From Acidobacteriota bacterium (lineage in GTDB: Bacteria; Acidobacteriota; Blastocatellia; Pyrinomonadales; Pyrinomonadaceae): a DNA stretch of 6,506 nt. The position numbers and the translations under genes were made by a program. Of the stretch, positions 1 to 5,589 are shown one piece after another; within the stretch, counting starts at the first letter, position 1, and each line of letters starts with the position of its first letter. A model generated the notes under the pieces. The model made no database searches. It saw only the letters and a program-made list of their open reading frames with translations, and was not told the origin of the DNA. The stretch is from contig JAKOSS010000593.1 in assembly GCA_029777145.1 (NCBI GenBank), forward strand, positions 1 through 6,506, read 5' to 3'.

Positions 1-276
1 AATTCCGCTCTTGAACGGCGTCTTCACCGCCATCATTCCGCATCCGATATCGACCCCGACCGTCGCCGGGATGACCGCGTCGCGCGTCGCGACGACCGAA
101 CCGACCATCGATCCGATTCCGAGATGCGCGTCGGGCATCAGTGCCACGTGCTTGAAAAGGCACGGAAGACGTGAGACGTTGCGGAGCATGTTCTCTTCCT
201 CGAGCGACAGGCCGTGGCTTACCCACGAGAGGATGTCGGCCTTCGCGCCCGAGACGTTGAGTTTGTTGAAAGTCAT
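1..276 (-). CDS. rtcB: RNA-splicing ligase RtcB, N-terminal part (cut by window edge)
   Basis: This is the first 92 residues of RtcB, the GTP- and Mn-dependent ligase that joins 2',3'-cyclic-phosphate or 3'-phosphate RNA ends to 5'-OH ends in tRNA and rRNA repair. The signature is direct: MPDAHLGIG at residues 48-56, then VGSVVATRDAVIP, then VGVDIGCGMM at 73-82. Asp76 and Cys79 match the known metal ligands of the family (Asp75/Cys78 in the E. coli protein). The start is the ATG at 276-274, preceded by AAAGGA seven bases upstream on the minus strand. The reading frame stays open to base 1, so about three quarters of a normal-length protein (roughly 400-480 aa) lies outside the window. No archease or RtcA gene is visible here. 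Transcription probably enters through the long leader at 277-660, which looks regulated. Confidence 0.95.
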   Translation of the reverse strand, partial: MTFNKLNVSGAKADILSWVSHGLSLEEENMLRNVSRLPCLFKHVALMPDAHLGIGSMVGSVVATRDAVIPATVGVDIGCGMMAVKTPFKSGI

Positions 277-336
277 AACCAATCCTTTGATTTTGTCTGT
301 GGCCCTTCCGTTCGCCTGAAGCCTCGATTCCGACGC

Positions 337-390
337 AAAAAGGGAACGGCAGCCTGTTTCCCATGCTGGAGAACTCAAGCTGCCGCTCCC
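337..390 (-). terminator. Intrinsic terminator hairpin in the rtcB leader (possible attenuator)
   Basis: On the minus strand, arm 390-376 (GGGAGCGGCAGCTTG) pairs with arm 356-342 (CAGGCTGCCGTTCCC) over 15 bp with two G-U pairs and a 19-nt loop. Five Ts (341-337) follow directly. This is the form of a rho-independent terminator and sits about 60 bp before the rtcB start codon. It lies some 300 bp after the thiL stop, which is far for a thiL terminator. A termination signal inside the apparent rtcB leader suggests conditional read-through. The stem could instead be a dispersed palindromic repeat, because it shares GGGAGCGG/CCGCTCCC with the hairpin at 423-450. Confidence 0.6.
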
Positions 391-422
391 GATCGCGCCT
401 ATCGAACGCTTTCTCTATTTTC

Positions 423-450
423 CGGGAGCGGGCAACGCAAGCCGCTCCCG
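423..450 (-). promoter_or_regulatory. GC-rich hairpin able to compete with the downstream terminator
   Basis: CGGGAGCGG (450-442) and CCGCTCCCG (431-423), read on the minus strand, form a perfect 9-bp stem with a 10-nt loop. No T-run follows, so it is not itself a terminator. Its distal arm (431-423) is also perfectly complementary to bases 391-383, the proximal arm of the terminator at 337-390. Pairing of those two would break the terminator. The hairpin begins six bases after the stop codon of the small ORF at 456-587. It could also be one copy of a dispersed palindromic repeat family. Confidence 0.5.
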
Positions 451-455
451 CAATT

Positions 456-587
456 TCAATCCAATTTATCGAGTCCGCTGTTCGCGGATAATGTGCATCT
501 GAACGCACGATCTGACGATTCGGCGCGTTTCGGCACAAAGCCGCCTGCGCTCCGTTTGTCGTTGATGTGATATCGGTTCATCAGCAT
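456..587 (-). CDS. Possible 43-residue leader peptide or small protein
   Basis: A 43-codon minus-strand ORF starts at ATG 587-585 and stops at TGA 458-456. GAGG lies six bases before the ATG, a better ribosome binding site than several of the certain genes here have. The product starts MLMNRYHIND and ends ANSGLDKLD. It is hydrophilic and charged, with no membrane segment, no signal peptide and no family I recognise. Its stop falls six bases before the hairpin at 423-450, and a possible promoter lies just upstream, so a leader-peptide role for rtcB is plausible. There is no run of one amino-acid codon of the sort seen in amino-acid operon leaders. It may equally be a chance ORF; only the position and ribosome binding site support it. 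Confidence 0.35.
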   Translation of the reverse strand: MLMNRYHINDKRSAGGFVPKRAESSDRAFRCTLSANSGLDKLD

Positions 588-630
588 TCTTTACCTCGAT
601 CCTCGTTTCGCCACATTGAAGCGAACGAAG

Positions 631-660
631 TTTTTAGCATGGTCGGATTTCGGCTGTCAA
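631..660 (-). promoter_or_regulatory. Candidate sigma-70 promoter for the rtcB leader
   Basis: Read on the minus strand, a perfect TTGACA (660-655) is followed after 18 bp by TAAAAA (636-631), four of six matches to the -10 consensus. Transcription would begin near 624, between thiL and the small ORF at 587-456, giving an rtcB leader of about 350 nt. I see no convincing sigma-54 promoter (TGGCAC-N5-TTGC type), the kind used by E. coli rtcBA. Confidence 0.4.
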
Positions 661-689
661 GAAATTTTTTCGGCTCGAAATGTTGAACG

Positions 690-1622
690 TTAGAAGTGCC
701 GGAATGATTCGGGATTCAGCGGGAACGATCTGTTTCCGTCGGTAAGTTCCATTATTTCTTTATTTGCGGTGATGGTGCCGATGACCGAAACCTCGTCTTT
801 GAAACGCGCGACGGGGAAGTCAGGCGAAACCGAAAAAAGAAGTTCGAAGTCTTCGCCTCCGTCGAGAACGCACTTCAGGCGATCGTTCTTTTCCGAGAAA
901 ACGCGATCGACGACCGGATCGACCGGGATCGATCCGAGTTCGATCGACGCGCCGACGCGGCTCATATCGCAAATATGTTTGAGATCGCCCGAAAGGCCGT
1001 CGCTGAGATCGATCATCGCGGTGACGAGTCCGGTTTCGAACAGCCGCCGTCCGAGTTCGACACGGGGTTCGGGCGTTAGCAGCCGCGCCGCGAATTCAGC
1101 GCTCTCCCCGCGTTCGAGTGCGGCGAGACCGGCAGACGCTCCACCGAGCGAACCGCTGACGCAGATGAGATCGCCGGCGCGCGCTCCGGATCGCAGGATC
1201 GCGCGTCCGCGCCCGACCTCGCCGCCGACAAACGAATCGACGACGAACTTGTCAGGCGATCGCGAAATATCGCCGCCGGCGACTTCGACACCGAAGCGTT
1301 CCGCAACGGCGCAGTAGCCGTCGTAGAAACGCTTCGGGAAGTCGCTGTTCCAAAGCGATTCCGGGACGGCGATCGAAAGAAGCGACCATTTCGGAACGCC
1401 GCCCATCGCGGCGACGTCAGAAAGTGAAACCGCGAGCGCCTTGTGTCCGATCTGCTCGGGAGTTGCCCACCGGAGTCGAAAATCGACGTCCTCGACGAGC
1501 ATGTCGACGGTGACAACGAGGTCGTTTTCCGGGTCTTTCGGGAGCACCGCGCAATCGTCGCCGATCAGCGAAAAGTTACGGTAGTTTCTTAAGTTTCGGA
1601 GAAAGCCGAATTCGGTCTGCAT
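690..1622 (-). CDS. thiL: Thiamine-monophosphate kinase
   Basis: ThiL phosphorylates thiamine monophosphate with ATP to give thiamine diphosphate, the last step of cytoplasmic cofactor synthesis. The 310-residue length is typical. The family motifs run in order: GDDCAVL at 21-27, [11 protein letters not shown] at 38-48, [17 protein letters not shown] at 59-75, AGGDISRS at 115-122, [12 protein letters not shown] at 155-166, DLSDGL at 205-210 and DGGEDFELL at 254-262. Asp22/23, Asp40, Asp69 and Asp118 fall where the family binds Mg and nucleotide. The first half is the ATP-binding AIR-synthase-like domain and the second half its C-terminal partner. The start at 1622 has no clear Shine-Dalgarno sequence. 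A weak -10 (TATACA, 1650-1645) would give a leader of about 15 nt. No TPP riboswitch motif is visible in the 84 bp upstream, and no other thiamine gene is adjacent. Confidence 0.96.
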   Translation of the reverse strand: MQTEFGFLRNLRNYRNFSLIGDDCAVLPKDPENDLVVTVDMLVEDVDFRLRWATPEQIGHKALAVSLSDVAAMGGVPKWSLLSIAVPESLWNSDFPKRFYDGYCAVAERFGVEVAGGDISRSPDKFVVDSFVGGEVGRGRAILRSGARAGDLICVSGSLGGASAGLAALERGESAEFAARLLTPEPRVELGRRLFETGLVTAMIDLSDGLSGDLKHICDMSRVGASIELGSIPVDPVVDRVFSEKNDRLKCVLDGGEDFELLFSVSPDFPVARFKDEVSVIGTITANKEIMELTDGNRSFPLNPESFRHF

Positions 1623-1631
1623 TCAAAGTTA

Positions 1632-1660
1632 TTGACACAAAGTCTGTATATTCATACAAT
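1632..1660 (+). promoter_or_regulatory. Strong sigma-70 promoter of the MerR-family gene
   Basis: TTGACA (1632-1637), an exact 17-bp spacer and TACAAT (1655-1660) make a near-consensus promoter, with a start expected near 1667 and a leader of about 40 nt. The 17-bp spacing is normal, unlike the 19-20 bp spacing of classical MerR-activated promoters. The -10 overlaps the inverted repeat TGTAT-ATTC-ATACA at 1645-1658, a plausible operator. Confidence 0.8.
1645..1658. promoter_or_regulatory. Inverted repeat over the thiL/merR divergent promoters, possible operator
   Basis: TGTAT (1645-1649) and ATACA (1654-1658) are inverted around ATTC. The plus-strand -10 TACAAT starts inside it, and a weak minus-strand -10 (TATACA, 1650-1645) for thiL also lies inside it. 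A protein bound here could affect both genes. The adjacent MerR-family product is the obvious candidate, but the arms are short and AT-rich. Confidence 0.35.
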
Positions 1661-1706
1661 AACGGCGGCGAAATTTAGTAAGCACTTTAACATAGTCGAG
1701 GTTCGA

Positions 1707-2246
1707 ATGGGACAGGCAGCCACCGCGATACCCGAGAAAATCTTTTTCAAAATTGGTGAAGTTTGCGACATCGTCGATGTCCAGGCGCACGTTCTGCGTT
1801 ATTGGGAAACCGAGTTTCCGCAGCTTTCGCCGCAGAAGAACCGTTCGGGCCAAAGGAGCTACCGGCGGCGCGACGTCGAGATTGCGCTGCGTATCAAGGA
1901 ACTTCTGTACATTGACGAATACACGATCGCCGGCGCGCGCAAGAAGCTTCAGCAGGAACTTCGCGAATCGAGCCGTTTGAAGATAGTTCCCAACGAACAG
2001 GTTCGCGAGCCCGTATTCGATCACTCATCGAATGGCCGTCACGAGACCGAAGAGATCGGCGAGATAGGGGATTTCGATCCGGAACCGGCTGTCGTCCAGC
2101 CGAGTTTGCTGGTGAATGAAGGCGCTCCGCTCTCGCAGGACAGGCGGCAGGCGCTTTCCGATCTGGCATCGCAACTGCTCGAACTTCGTGAACTCCTCAA
2201 GCGCAAGCATCCCGAGGAATCAAGCTCATTTCTTCGCAAATACTAG
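1707..2246 (+). CDS. MerR-family transcriptional regulator
   Basis: A 179-residue DNA-binding regulator. Residues 12-80 form a MerR winged helix-turn-helix: FFKIGEV at 13-19, then LRYWETEF at 30-37, [12 protein letters not shown] at 47-58 and [19 protein letters not shown] at 63-81. A polar, acidic, probably flexible region follows (95-140). The C-terminus (144-168) is Leu-rich and looks like a dimerising coiled coil. No cysteine pair or recognisable ligand domain is present in the C-terminal half, so the signal sensed cannot be named. The start at 1707 is chosen because GAGG lies five bases upstream. An in-frame TTG at 1632 is rejected because it is the -35 box of this gene's promoter. The gene is followed 45 bp later by tRNA-Pro. 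Compact MerR genes next to tRNA-Pro are, as I recall, also found after ihfA in Proteobacteria. Confidence 0.88.
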   Translation: MGQAATAIPEKIFFKIGEVCDIVDVQAHVLRYWETEFPQLSPQKNRSGQRSYRRRDVEIALRIKELLYIDEYTIAGARKKLQQELRESSRLKIVPNEQVREPVFDHSSNGRHETEEIGEIGDFDPEPAVVQPSLLVNEGAPLSQDRRQALSDLASQLLELRELLKRKHPEESSSFLRKY

Positions 2247-2248
2247 GT

Positions 2249-2277
2249 TTGACAAAGACAATCCGGTTACTTAATCT
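2249..2277 (+). promoter_or_regulatory. Likely promoter of tRNA-Pro
   Basis: TTGACA (2249-2254) begins three bases after the MerR-gene stop codon. After 17 bp comes TAATCT (2272-2277), which keeps the most conserved first, second and last bases of a -10. Initiation would fall near 2284, about eight bases before the mature tRNA. The tRNA therefore probably has its own transcription in addition to any read-through. Confidence 0.55.
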
Positions 2278-2291
2278 TGAGTTTCGCCTGA

Positions 2292-2365
2292 CGGGATGTA
2301 GCGCAGCCTGGTAGCGCGTTCGCTTGGGGTGCGAAAGGTCGTGAGTTCGAATCTCGCCATCCCGA
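2292..2365 (+). tRNA. tRNA-Pro (anticodon GGG)
   Basis: The acceptor stem CGGGATG (2292-2298) pairs with CATCCCG (2358-2364), giving the C1-G72 pair typical of bacterial tRNA-Pro, with discriminator A at 2365. The D arm contains GCGCAGCCTGGTAGCGC. The anticodon stem TTCGC/GCGAA encloses loop TTGGGGT, placing GGG at 2326-2328 with G37 after it. The T arm is GTGAG-TTCGAAT-CTCGC. CCA is not encoded, so it must be added after transcription. It reads CCC and CCU codons. Confidence 0.97.
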
Positions 2366-2378
2366 TACCCTTCAAAAT

Positions 2379-2409
2379 AGGGCTTTCGAAGTTTCGAGGG
2401 CCCTTTTTT
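2379..2409 (+). terminator. Rho-independent terminator after tRNA-Pro, possibly bidirectional
   Basis: AGGGCTTTCG (2379-2388) pairs with CGAGGGCCCT (2395-2404) over 10 bp with two G-U pairs and a 6-nt loop, followed by six Ts (2404-2409). It lies 14 bases after the tRNA. The minus-strand gene ends at 2409, so its stop codon touches the T-run. Read on the minus strand the stem is followed by TATTTTG, a weaker but usable tail, so the hairpin may stop both converging transcripts. Confidence 0.9.
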
Positions 2410-3473
2410 CATTCCAACTCAAATTTCTTGATCACAATATTGCGGACTTTGTTCACGCGGTAGCAGATCGCGATCCGGTCGGACTGAAAGACCGTTTCGA
2501 TGGTGCCGGGCGGCAGCTCAATGCGCCTGATCCCTTTTGCGTCGACCGCAAACAAGTTGGATGCGAACCGTGACTTTGTTTCGAGCGGTTCGACGGCAAA
2601 GATCGTCCGCGCGGCGGTTGCCGAAACGACGGACAGCGACGGAGCGCCGGAGGCCTCGGTGACCGGTGTTTTCCAGATCTCCTTCGACGATTCGTCGTCG
2701 TACCGGTAAAGTCTCGCAGCCGAATCAAAAGTGACAGCGAAATAGATCTCCGTACCGAACTGGAAACCACCAAGCAAATGCGGAAACGGCGGCGGCCCGG
2801 TCGGAATTTTCAGAATGACGTCAAAACGTTTGTTCGCGAGATCGGCAATCTGAACATCGTCGGGATATTGTGAGTACTCGTGTTTGAAGACGATCCGATC
2901 GGGACCGGCCAGAAACGCACCGTTTCCGCGCTGCAGCGCCGCTCCGATGACATCGGCCGGCAATTTCGGTTCGATCGCCGACATCCTCGCGACACTGCTC
3001 TTGAGCGCCGGATCAACGAGCGAATCGATTTCTGCGAGTCCGGAGTATTCGGTTTTGACGATCCGTCCGGTCCTCACGTCGAAGGTCACGCCCGTAGAAT
3101 CGACGTCGCCGTCGACGATCCACGCGGTAAGTCGGTTCTTCGTGGTCCAGTCAAGGGAAACAACGAATGCCGCATACGTTGCGTATTTGCGGGACCGCTC
3201 GGCGGTCAGGAGAACGCGCGGTTTACCGTTTGGAAGCGAGCGGACGACGACCTCGCAGAGTTCCATTTTGTTCCGAACCACGACGCGGGAATACGCGATC
3301 ATTGAGCCGTCCGGCGAGAAGGCCGGATGGACGACGTCGCCGTCGCGGATCTCGGTGACCGTCGTTCCCGATAGTTTTAAGACCGGGAGCGACTGTGCTG
3401 ATGCCGTGGCCGACGCGATCGCCGCTAACATCACAACGGCGACGGTCTGAAGGTTACGCTTCAACCGTTTCAT
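2409..3473 (-). CDS. Secreted TolB-like beta-propeller protein of unknown function
   Basis: A 354-residue protein with a clear Sec signal peptide: basic MKRLKRN, a hydrophobic core at 11-23, and cleavage expected after ASA (residue 26). The mature part opens with HPAFSPDGSMIAYSR (49-63), the PD40/WD40-like repeat found in TolB and other periplasmic propellers. Later segments such as GPDRIVFKHEYSQYPDDVQIADL (190-212), TEIYFAVTFDSAARLYRYDD (241-260) and ASNLFAVDAKGIRRIEL (304-320) look like further diverged blades. No catalytic motif is visible, so it is probably a periplasmic or exported binding or scaffold protein. The start at 3473 is supported by GAGG six bases upstream. That start lies inside the end of the upstream membrane-protein gene (20-bp overlap), which points to translational coupling. 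Confidence is high that it is a real secreted protein and low on its role. Confidence 0.85.
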   Translation of the reverse strand: MKRLKRNLQTVAVVMLAAIASATASAQSLPVLKLSGTTVTEIRDGDVVHPAFSPDGSMIAYSRVVVRNKMELCEVVVRSLPNGKPRVLLTAERSRKYATYAAFVVSLDWTTKNRLTAWIVDGDVDSTGVTFDVRTGRIVKTEYSGLAEIDSLVDPALKSSVARMSAIEPKLPADVIGAALQRGNGAFLAGPDRIVFKHEYSQYPDDVQIADLANKRFDVILKIPTGPPPFPHLLGGFQFGTEIYFAVTFDSAARLYRYDDESSKEIWKTPVTEASGAPSLSVVSATAARTIFAVEPLETKSRFASNLFAVDAKGIRRIELPPGTIETVFQSDRIAICYRVNKVRNIVIKKFELE

Positions 3474-3951
3474 CTTCTGCCTCTTCCTTGGCCTGGTTCT
3501 CTTCGGGCTCTGTGCCGTACATTTTCTGCAGAATCCGCACGATCAGAAACTGATCGAAAAACACCACGACCGCCGCGCCGACGATCAAGAACACGCCGAG
3601 AAACACCGAAAAATTGTAAGTCGCCGCATTCGGATCGAACGATTGGTGAAACGCGAATCCGGCGGGGCCCGTCCAGAAATAACGGATGAGCGTGAAGACG
3701 GCGAAAAAGGCGAACGTCGTCCACATTGCCCATGCCGATCGCGTGGTCAGAAGAATGATGTTGGCGAGCAACAGCAAAAGTCCCGAAGCGATCCAAAGCG
3801 CGGCGCCGCCCAGCGCGTGATGGTACGCAAATCCATCATAGGCCGTCTGCGGATCGCCGATACTCGCCAGCCACGTTTGCCCGTAATAAATGAAGAACCC
3901 GCAAACCGCGGCGCTCAGCGCCAGAACCGCAAGGTAGATATTTCTCAACAT
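3454..3951 (-). CDS. Four-helix inner-membrane protein of unknown function
   Basis: A 165-residue integral membrane protein with four predicted helices at about 5-23, 47-69, 73-93 and 113-137. The C-terminal tail is strongly acidic (EPEENQAKEEAEDE) and probably cytoplasmic. By the positive-inside tendency (Arg3, Arg71, Arg139), the loops 24-46 and 94-112 face the periplasm. They contain His44-His45 and His102 beside several aromatic residues, which could bind a metal or cofactor, but this is speculative. I do not recognise the family. The start ATG at 3951 has only a weak ribosome binding site. The gene lies just after the htrA terminator, and its end overlaps the start of the secreted propeller gene by 20 bp, so the two are likely made together and may act together at the membrane. 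Confidence 0.8.
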   Translation of the reverse strand: MLRNIYLAVLALSAAVCGFFIYYGQTWLASIGDPQTAYDGFAYHHALGGAALWIASGLLLLLANIILLTTRSAWAMWTTFAFFAVFTLIRYFWTGPAGFAFHQSFDPNAATYNFSVFLGVFLIVGAAVVVFFDQFLIVRILQKMYGTEPEENQAKEEAEDETVEA

Positions 3952-3983
3952 ATTGGCATTCTTGCACAGGTTGGCGAATGGGC

Positions 3984-4018
3984 AAAGAAATGCCCCGGCC
4001 GGAGATCCGATCGGGGCA
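3984..4018 (-). terminator. Terminator after htrA
   Basis: Read on the minus strand, TGCCCCG (4018-4012) pairs with CGGGGCA (3997-3991). Three more inner pairs (CGG/CCG) follow after two weak positions, closing a small loop. The T-rich ATTTCTTT follows. It lies 23 bases past the htrA stop and separates htrA from the membrane-protein gene. Confidence 0.8.
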
Positions 4019-4040
4019 CTGAGTTGACCTGATGTCGGTA

Positions 4041-5510
4041 CTACTTCGGTTTGACCGTCAGGTAGCTGACCTGATTGCGTCGGGCGACGAGCAACAGGAC
4101 CGACCGGTCGCCGGCCTTTTCAAGCGCCTTCTGCATCTGATCGAGCGTTTCGACGGGCTGGCGGTTCACTTCCATGATGACGTCTCCGCGCATGATGCCT
4201 TCGTCGGCCGCGGCGCCGTTGGGATCGACCGCCACGACGACGAGTCCCTTGACCTCGGACGGCACGCCCAACTGTTGAGCGTCGTCGGGAGTCAGCGGTT
4301 TAAGATCGAGTCCGAGCTTTCCGCCCGACTTCGAATCACCGTCGCTGTTCTTGTCCTGTTTGTCATCGGTCTGGCCCGGGATCTGGAATTCGTCGAGCTT
4401 GGCAGTGACTTCCTGCTCCTTGCCTTCACGGATGAGCGTCACCTTGACTTCGGTTCCGGGCGGAGTGCCGGCGACCTTGTTGCGCAAGGAATTCCCGTCC
4501 TCGAGTTTCTCGCCGTTGATCGCCGTGATGACGTCGCCGCGTTTGATCCCGGCCTTGTCGGCCGCCGATCCCGGCGTGACGTTCGAGACCAGAACGCCCT
4601 TGGTACCTTTCAGATCGAGTCCTTCGGCGACGTCGTCGGTCAGATCCTGAATGCTGATCCCGAGCATGCCGCGATGGACCTTGCCTTCCTTGAGGATCTG
4701 CTCAAGGACGTTCTTCGCCATGTTCGACGGGATCGCGAAGCCGATTCCGATGTTTCCGCCCGAAGCGCCGCCGGCGAGGATCTGGGAATTGATCCCGATA
4801 AGTTCGCCGTTGACATTGACGAGGGCTCCGCCCGAATTGCCGCGGTTGATCGGAGCGTCGGTCTGCAGAAAGTCCTGGAACGATGAGCCGTCGCTCAACC
4901 CGGTGCGGCGGCCTTTGGCGGAAATGATCCCGGCAGTCACCGTCTGACCGATTCCGAGCGGGTTTCCGATCGCGAGGACGATGTCGCCGACGCGGACCTT
5001 GTCGGAATCACCGAGCGTCAGATACGGCAAATTTTCGGCCTCGATCTTCAGGACCGCGAGATCGCTCGGCGGATCCGAGCCGACCACTTTCGCGTCGTAC
5101 GTTTTGTTGTCGACCATCTGTACGGTGATCTTTTCGGCACCGTCGATCACGTGATGATTCGTCAGGATCGTGCCGTCGGCATTGATCACGACGCCCGAAC
5201 CGGCGCCGCGTTCCTTGCGCTGCTGCGGCTGCTGCTGGCGCGGGATCATGTCGTGGAACATGTCACCGAACGGCGATTGGTCCGGAACTTCGGCCTTGCG
5301 TTCGGTCGCGATACGCACGACCGCCGGCGATGTCTTGTCGACGATGTCGGCGTACGACGTCCGGACGCCGTCCACGACGACGGGCGCCTGCGCGTTCTCC
5401 GGTTTCTGAGATGTCTGATCGTTCTGGCCGCTGAACAGCCCAGTCTTGCATGACGTCGCGAAAACGAGCGCGCATGCGGATACGAATAGCAAAATACGGC
5501 TAAGCTTCAT
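4041..5510 (-). CDS. HtrA/DegP-family serine protease with two PDZ domains, probable lipoprotein
   Basis: A 489-residue envelope quality-control protease/chaperone. The signal peptide at 1-20 ends in FATSC, so Cys21 is a possible lipidation site, although Ala-Thr-Ser is a loose lipobox. The trypsin-like domain covers about 50-275 with the full catalytic triad: His120 in TNHHVIDGA, Asp150 in PPSDLAVLK and Ser226 in RGNSGGALVN. A Q-rich stretch (91-99, QQQPQQR) sits where DegP proteases carry the LA loop. PDZ1 spans about 280-373 (GMLGISIQDL, then GDVITAING), and PDZ2 spans about 397-488 (LGLDLKPLTPDDAQQLG, then GDVIMEVNR). A charged low-complexity linker (380-397) separates them. The start at 5510 has GGGAG about ten bases upstream. 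It lies 79 bp after the agmatinase gene on the same strand, with no terminator between, so co-transcription is possible. Confidence 0.95.
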   Translation of the reverse strand: MKLSRILLFVSACALVFATSCKTGLFSGQNDQTSQKPENAQAPVVVDGVRTSYADIVDKTSPAVVRIATERKAEVPDQSPFGDMFHDMIPRQQQPQQRKERGAGSGVVINADGTILTNHHVIDGAEKITVQMVDNKTYDAKVVGSDPPSDLAVLKIEAENLPYLTLGDSDKVRVGDIVLAIGNPLGIGQTVTAGIISAKGRRTGLSDGSSFQDFLQTDAPINRGNSGGALVNVNGELIGINSQILAGGASGGNIGIGFAIPSNMAKNVLEQILKEGKVHRGMLGISIQDLTDDVAEGLDLKGTKGVLVSNVTPGSAADKAGIKRGDVITAINGEKLEDGNSLRNKVAGTPPGTEVKVTLIREGKEQEVTAKLDEFQIPGQTDDKQDKNSDGDSKSGGKLGLDLKPLTPDDAQQLGVPSEVKGLVVVAVDPNGAAADEGIMRGDVIMEVNRQPVETLDQMQKALEKAGDRSVLLLVARRNQVSYLTVKPK

Positions 5511-5589
5511 TCTCTTAAATCTCCCATTCGGGGCTTGGCAATCTGAACAGTTGTTTTACGGACGTCGGGCCGATCGGGTTCGCAGTATT

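Noticed and set aside
214..570. Plus-strand open frame across the rtcB start and leader
   Set aside because: It crosses the rtcB coding region and both hairpins and shows no recognisable domain, so the minus-strand interpretation is better supported.
668..680. Small TTTCG/CGAAA hairpin just after thiL as a terminator
   Set aside because: The stem is only 5 bp and AT-rich, and no proper T-run follows in the direction of thiL transcription.
769..1317. Plus-strand open frame opposite thiL
   Set aside because: It has low-complexity Ser/Arg/Pro composition typical of antisense translation, and thiL motifs fill the other strand.
1632..1706. Upstream TTG start extending the MerR-family protein by 25 residues
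   Set aside because: The TTG is part of the -35 box and the extension would precede the transcript start. The ATG at 1707 has GAGG correctly spaced and is followed closely by the HTH domain.
1623..1706. TPP riboswitch before thiL
   Set aside because: The intergenic region is too short and shows neither a CTGAGA core nor the other conserved TPP-box segments.
2292..2365. tRNA-Pro as an attachment site of an integrated element
   Set aside because: There is no integrase gene and no repeated copy of the tRNA 3' end in the window, and the flanking genes look ordinary.
2884..3450. Plus-strand open frame opposite the propeller gene
   Set aside because: It is Ser/Thr/Arg-rich with no motif and no convincing ribosome binding site, and the opposite strand encodes a clear signal-peptide protein.
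4032..4886. Long plus-strand open frame of 284 codons antisense to htrA
   Set aside because: It lies opposite an intact HtrA with complete catalytic triad and PDZ motifs. Its own translation has no recognisable domain. GC-rich coding DNA commonly leaves such mirror frames open.
5511..5589. Terminator or separate promoter between the agmatinase and htrA genes
   Set aside because: CCGATCGG is palindromic but has no loop or T-run. The best promoter-like pair (TTGCCA, 17 bp, TTAAGA) matches consensus too poorly to list.
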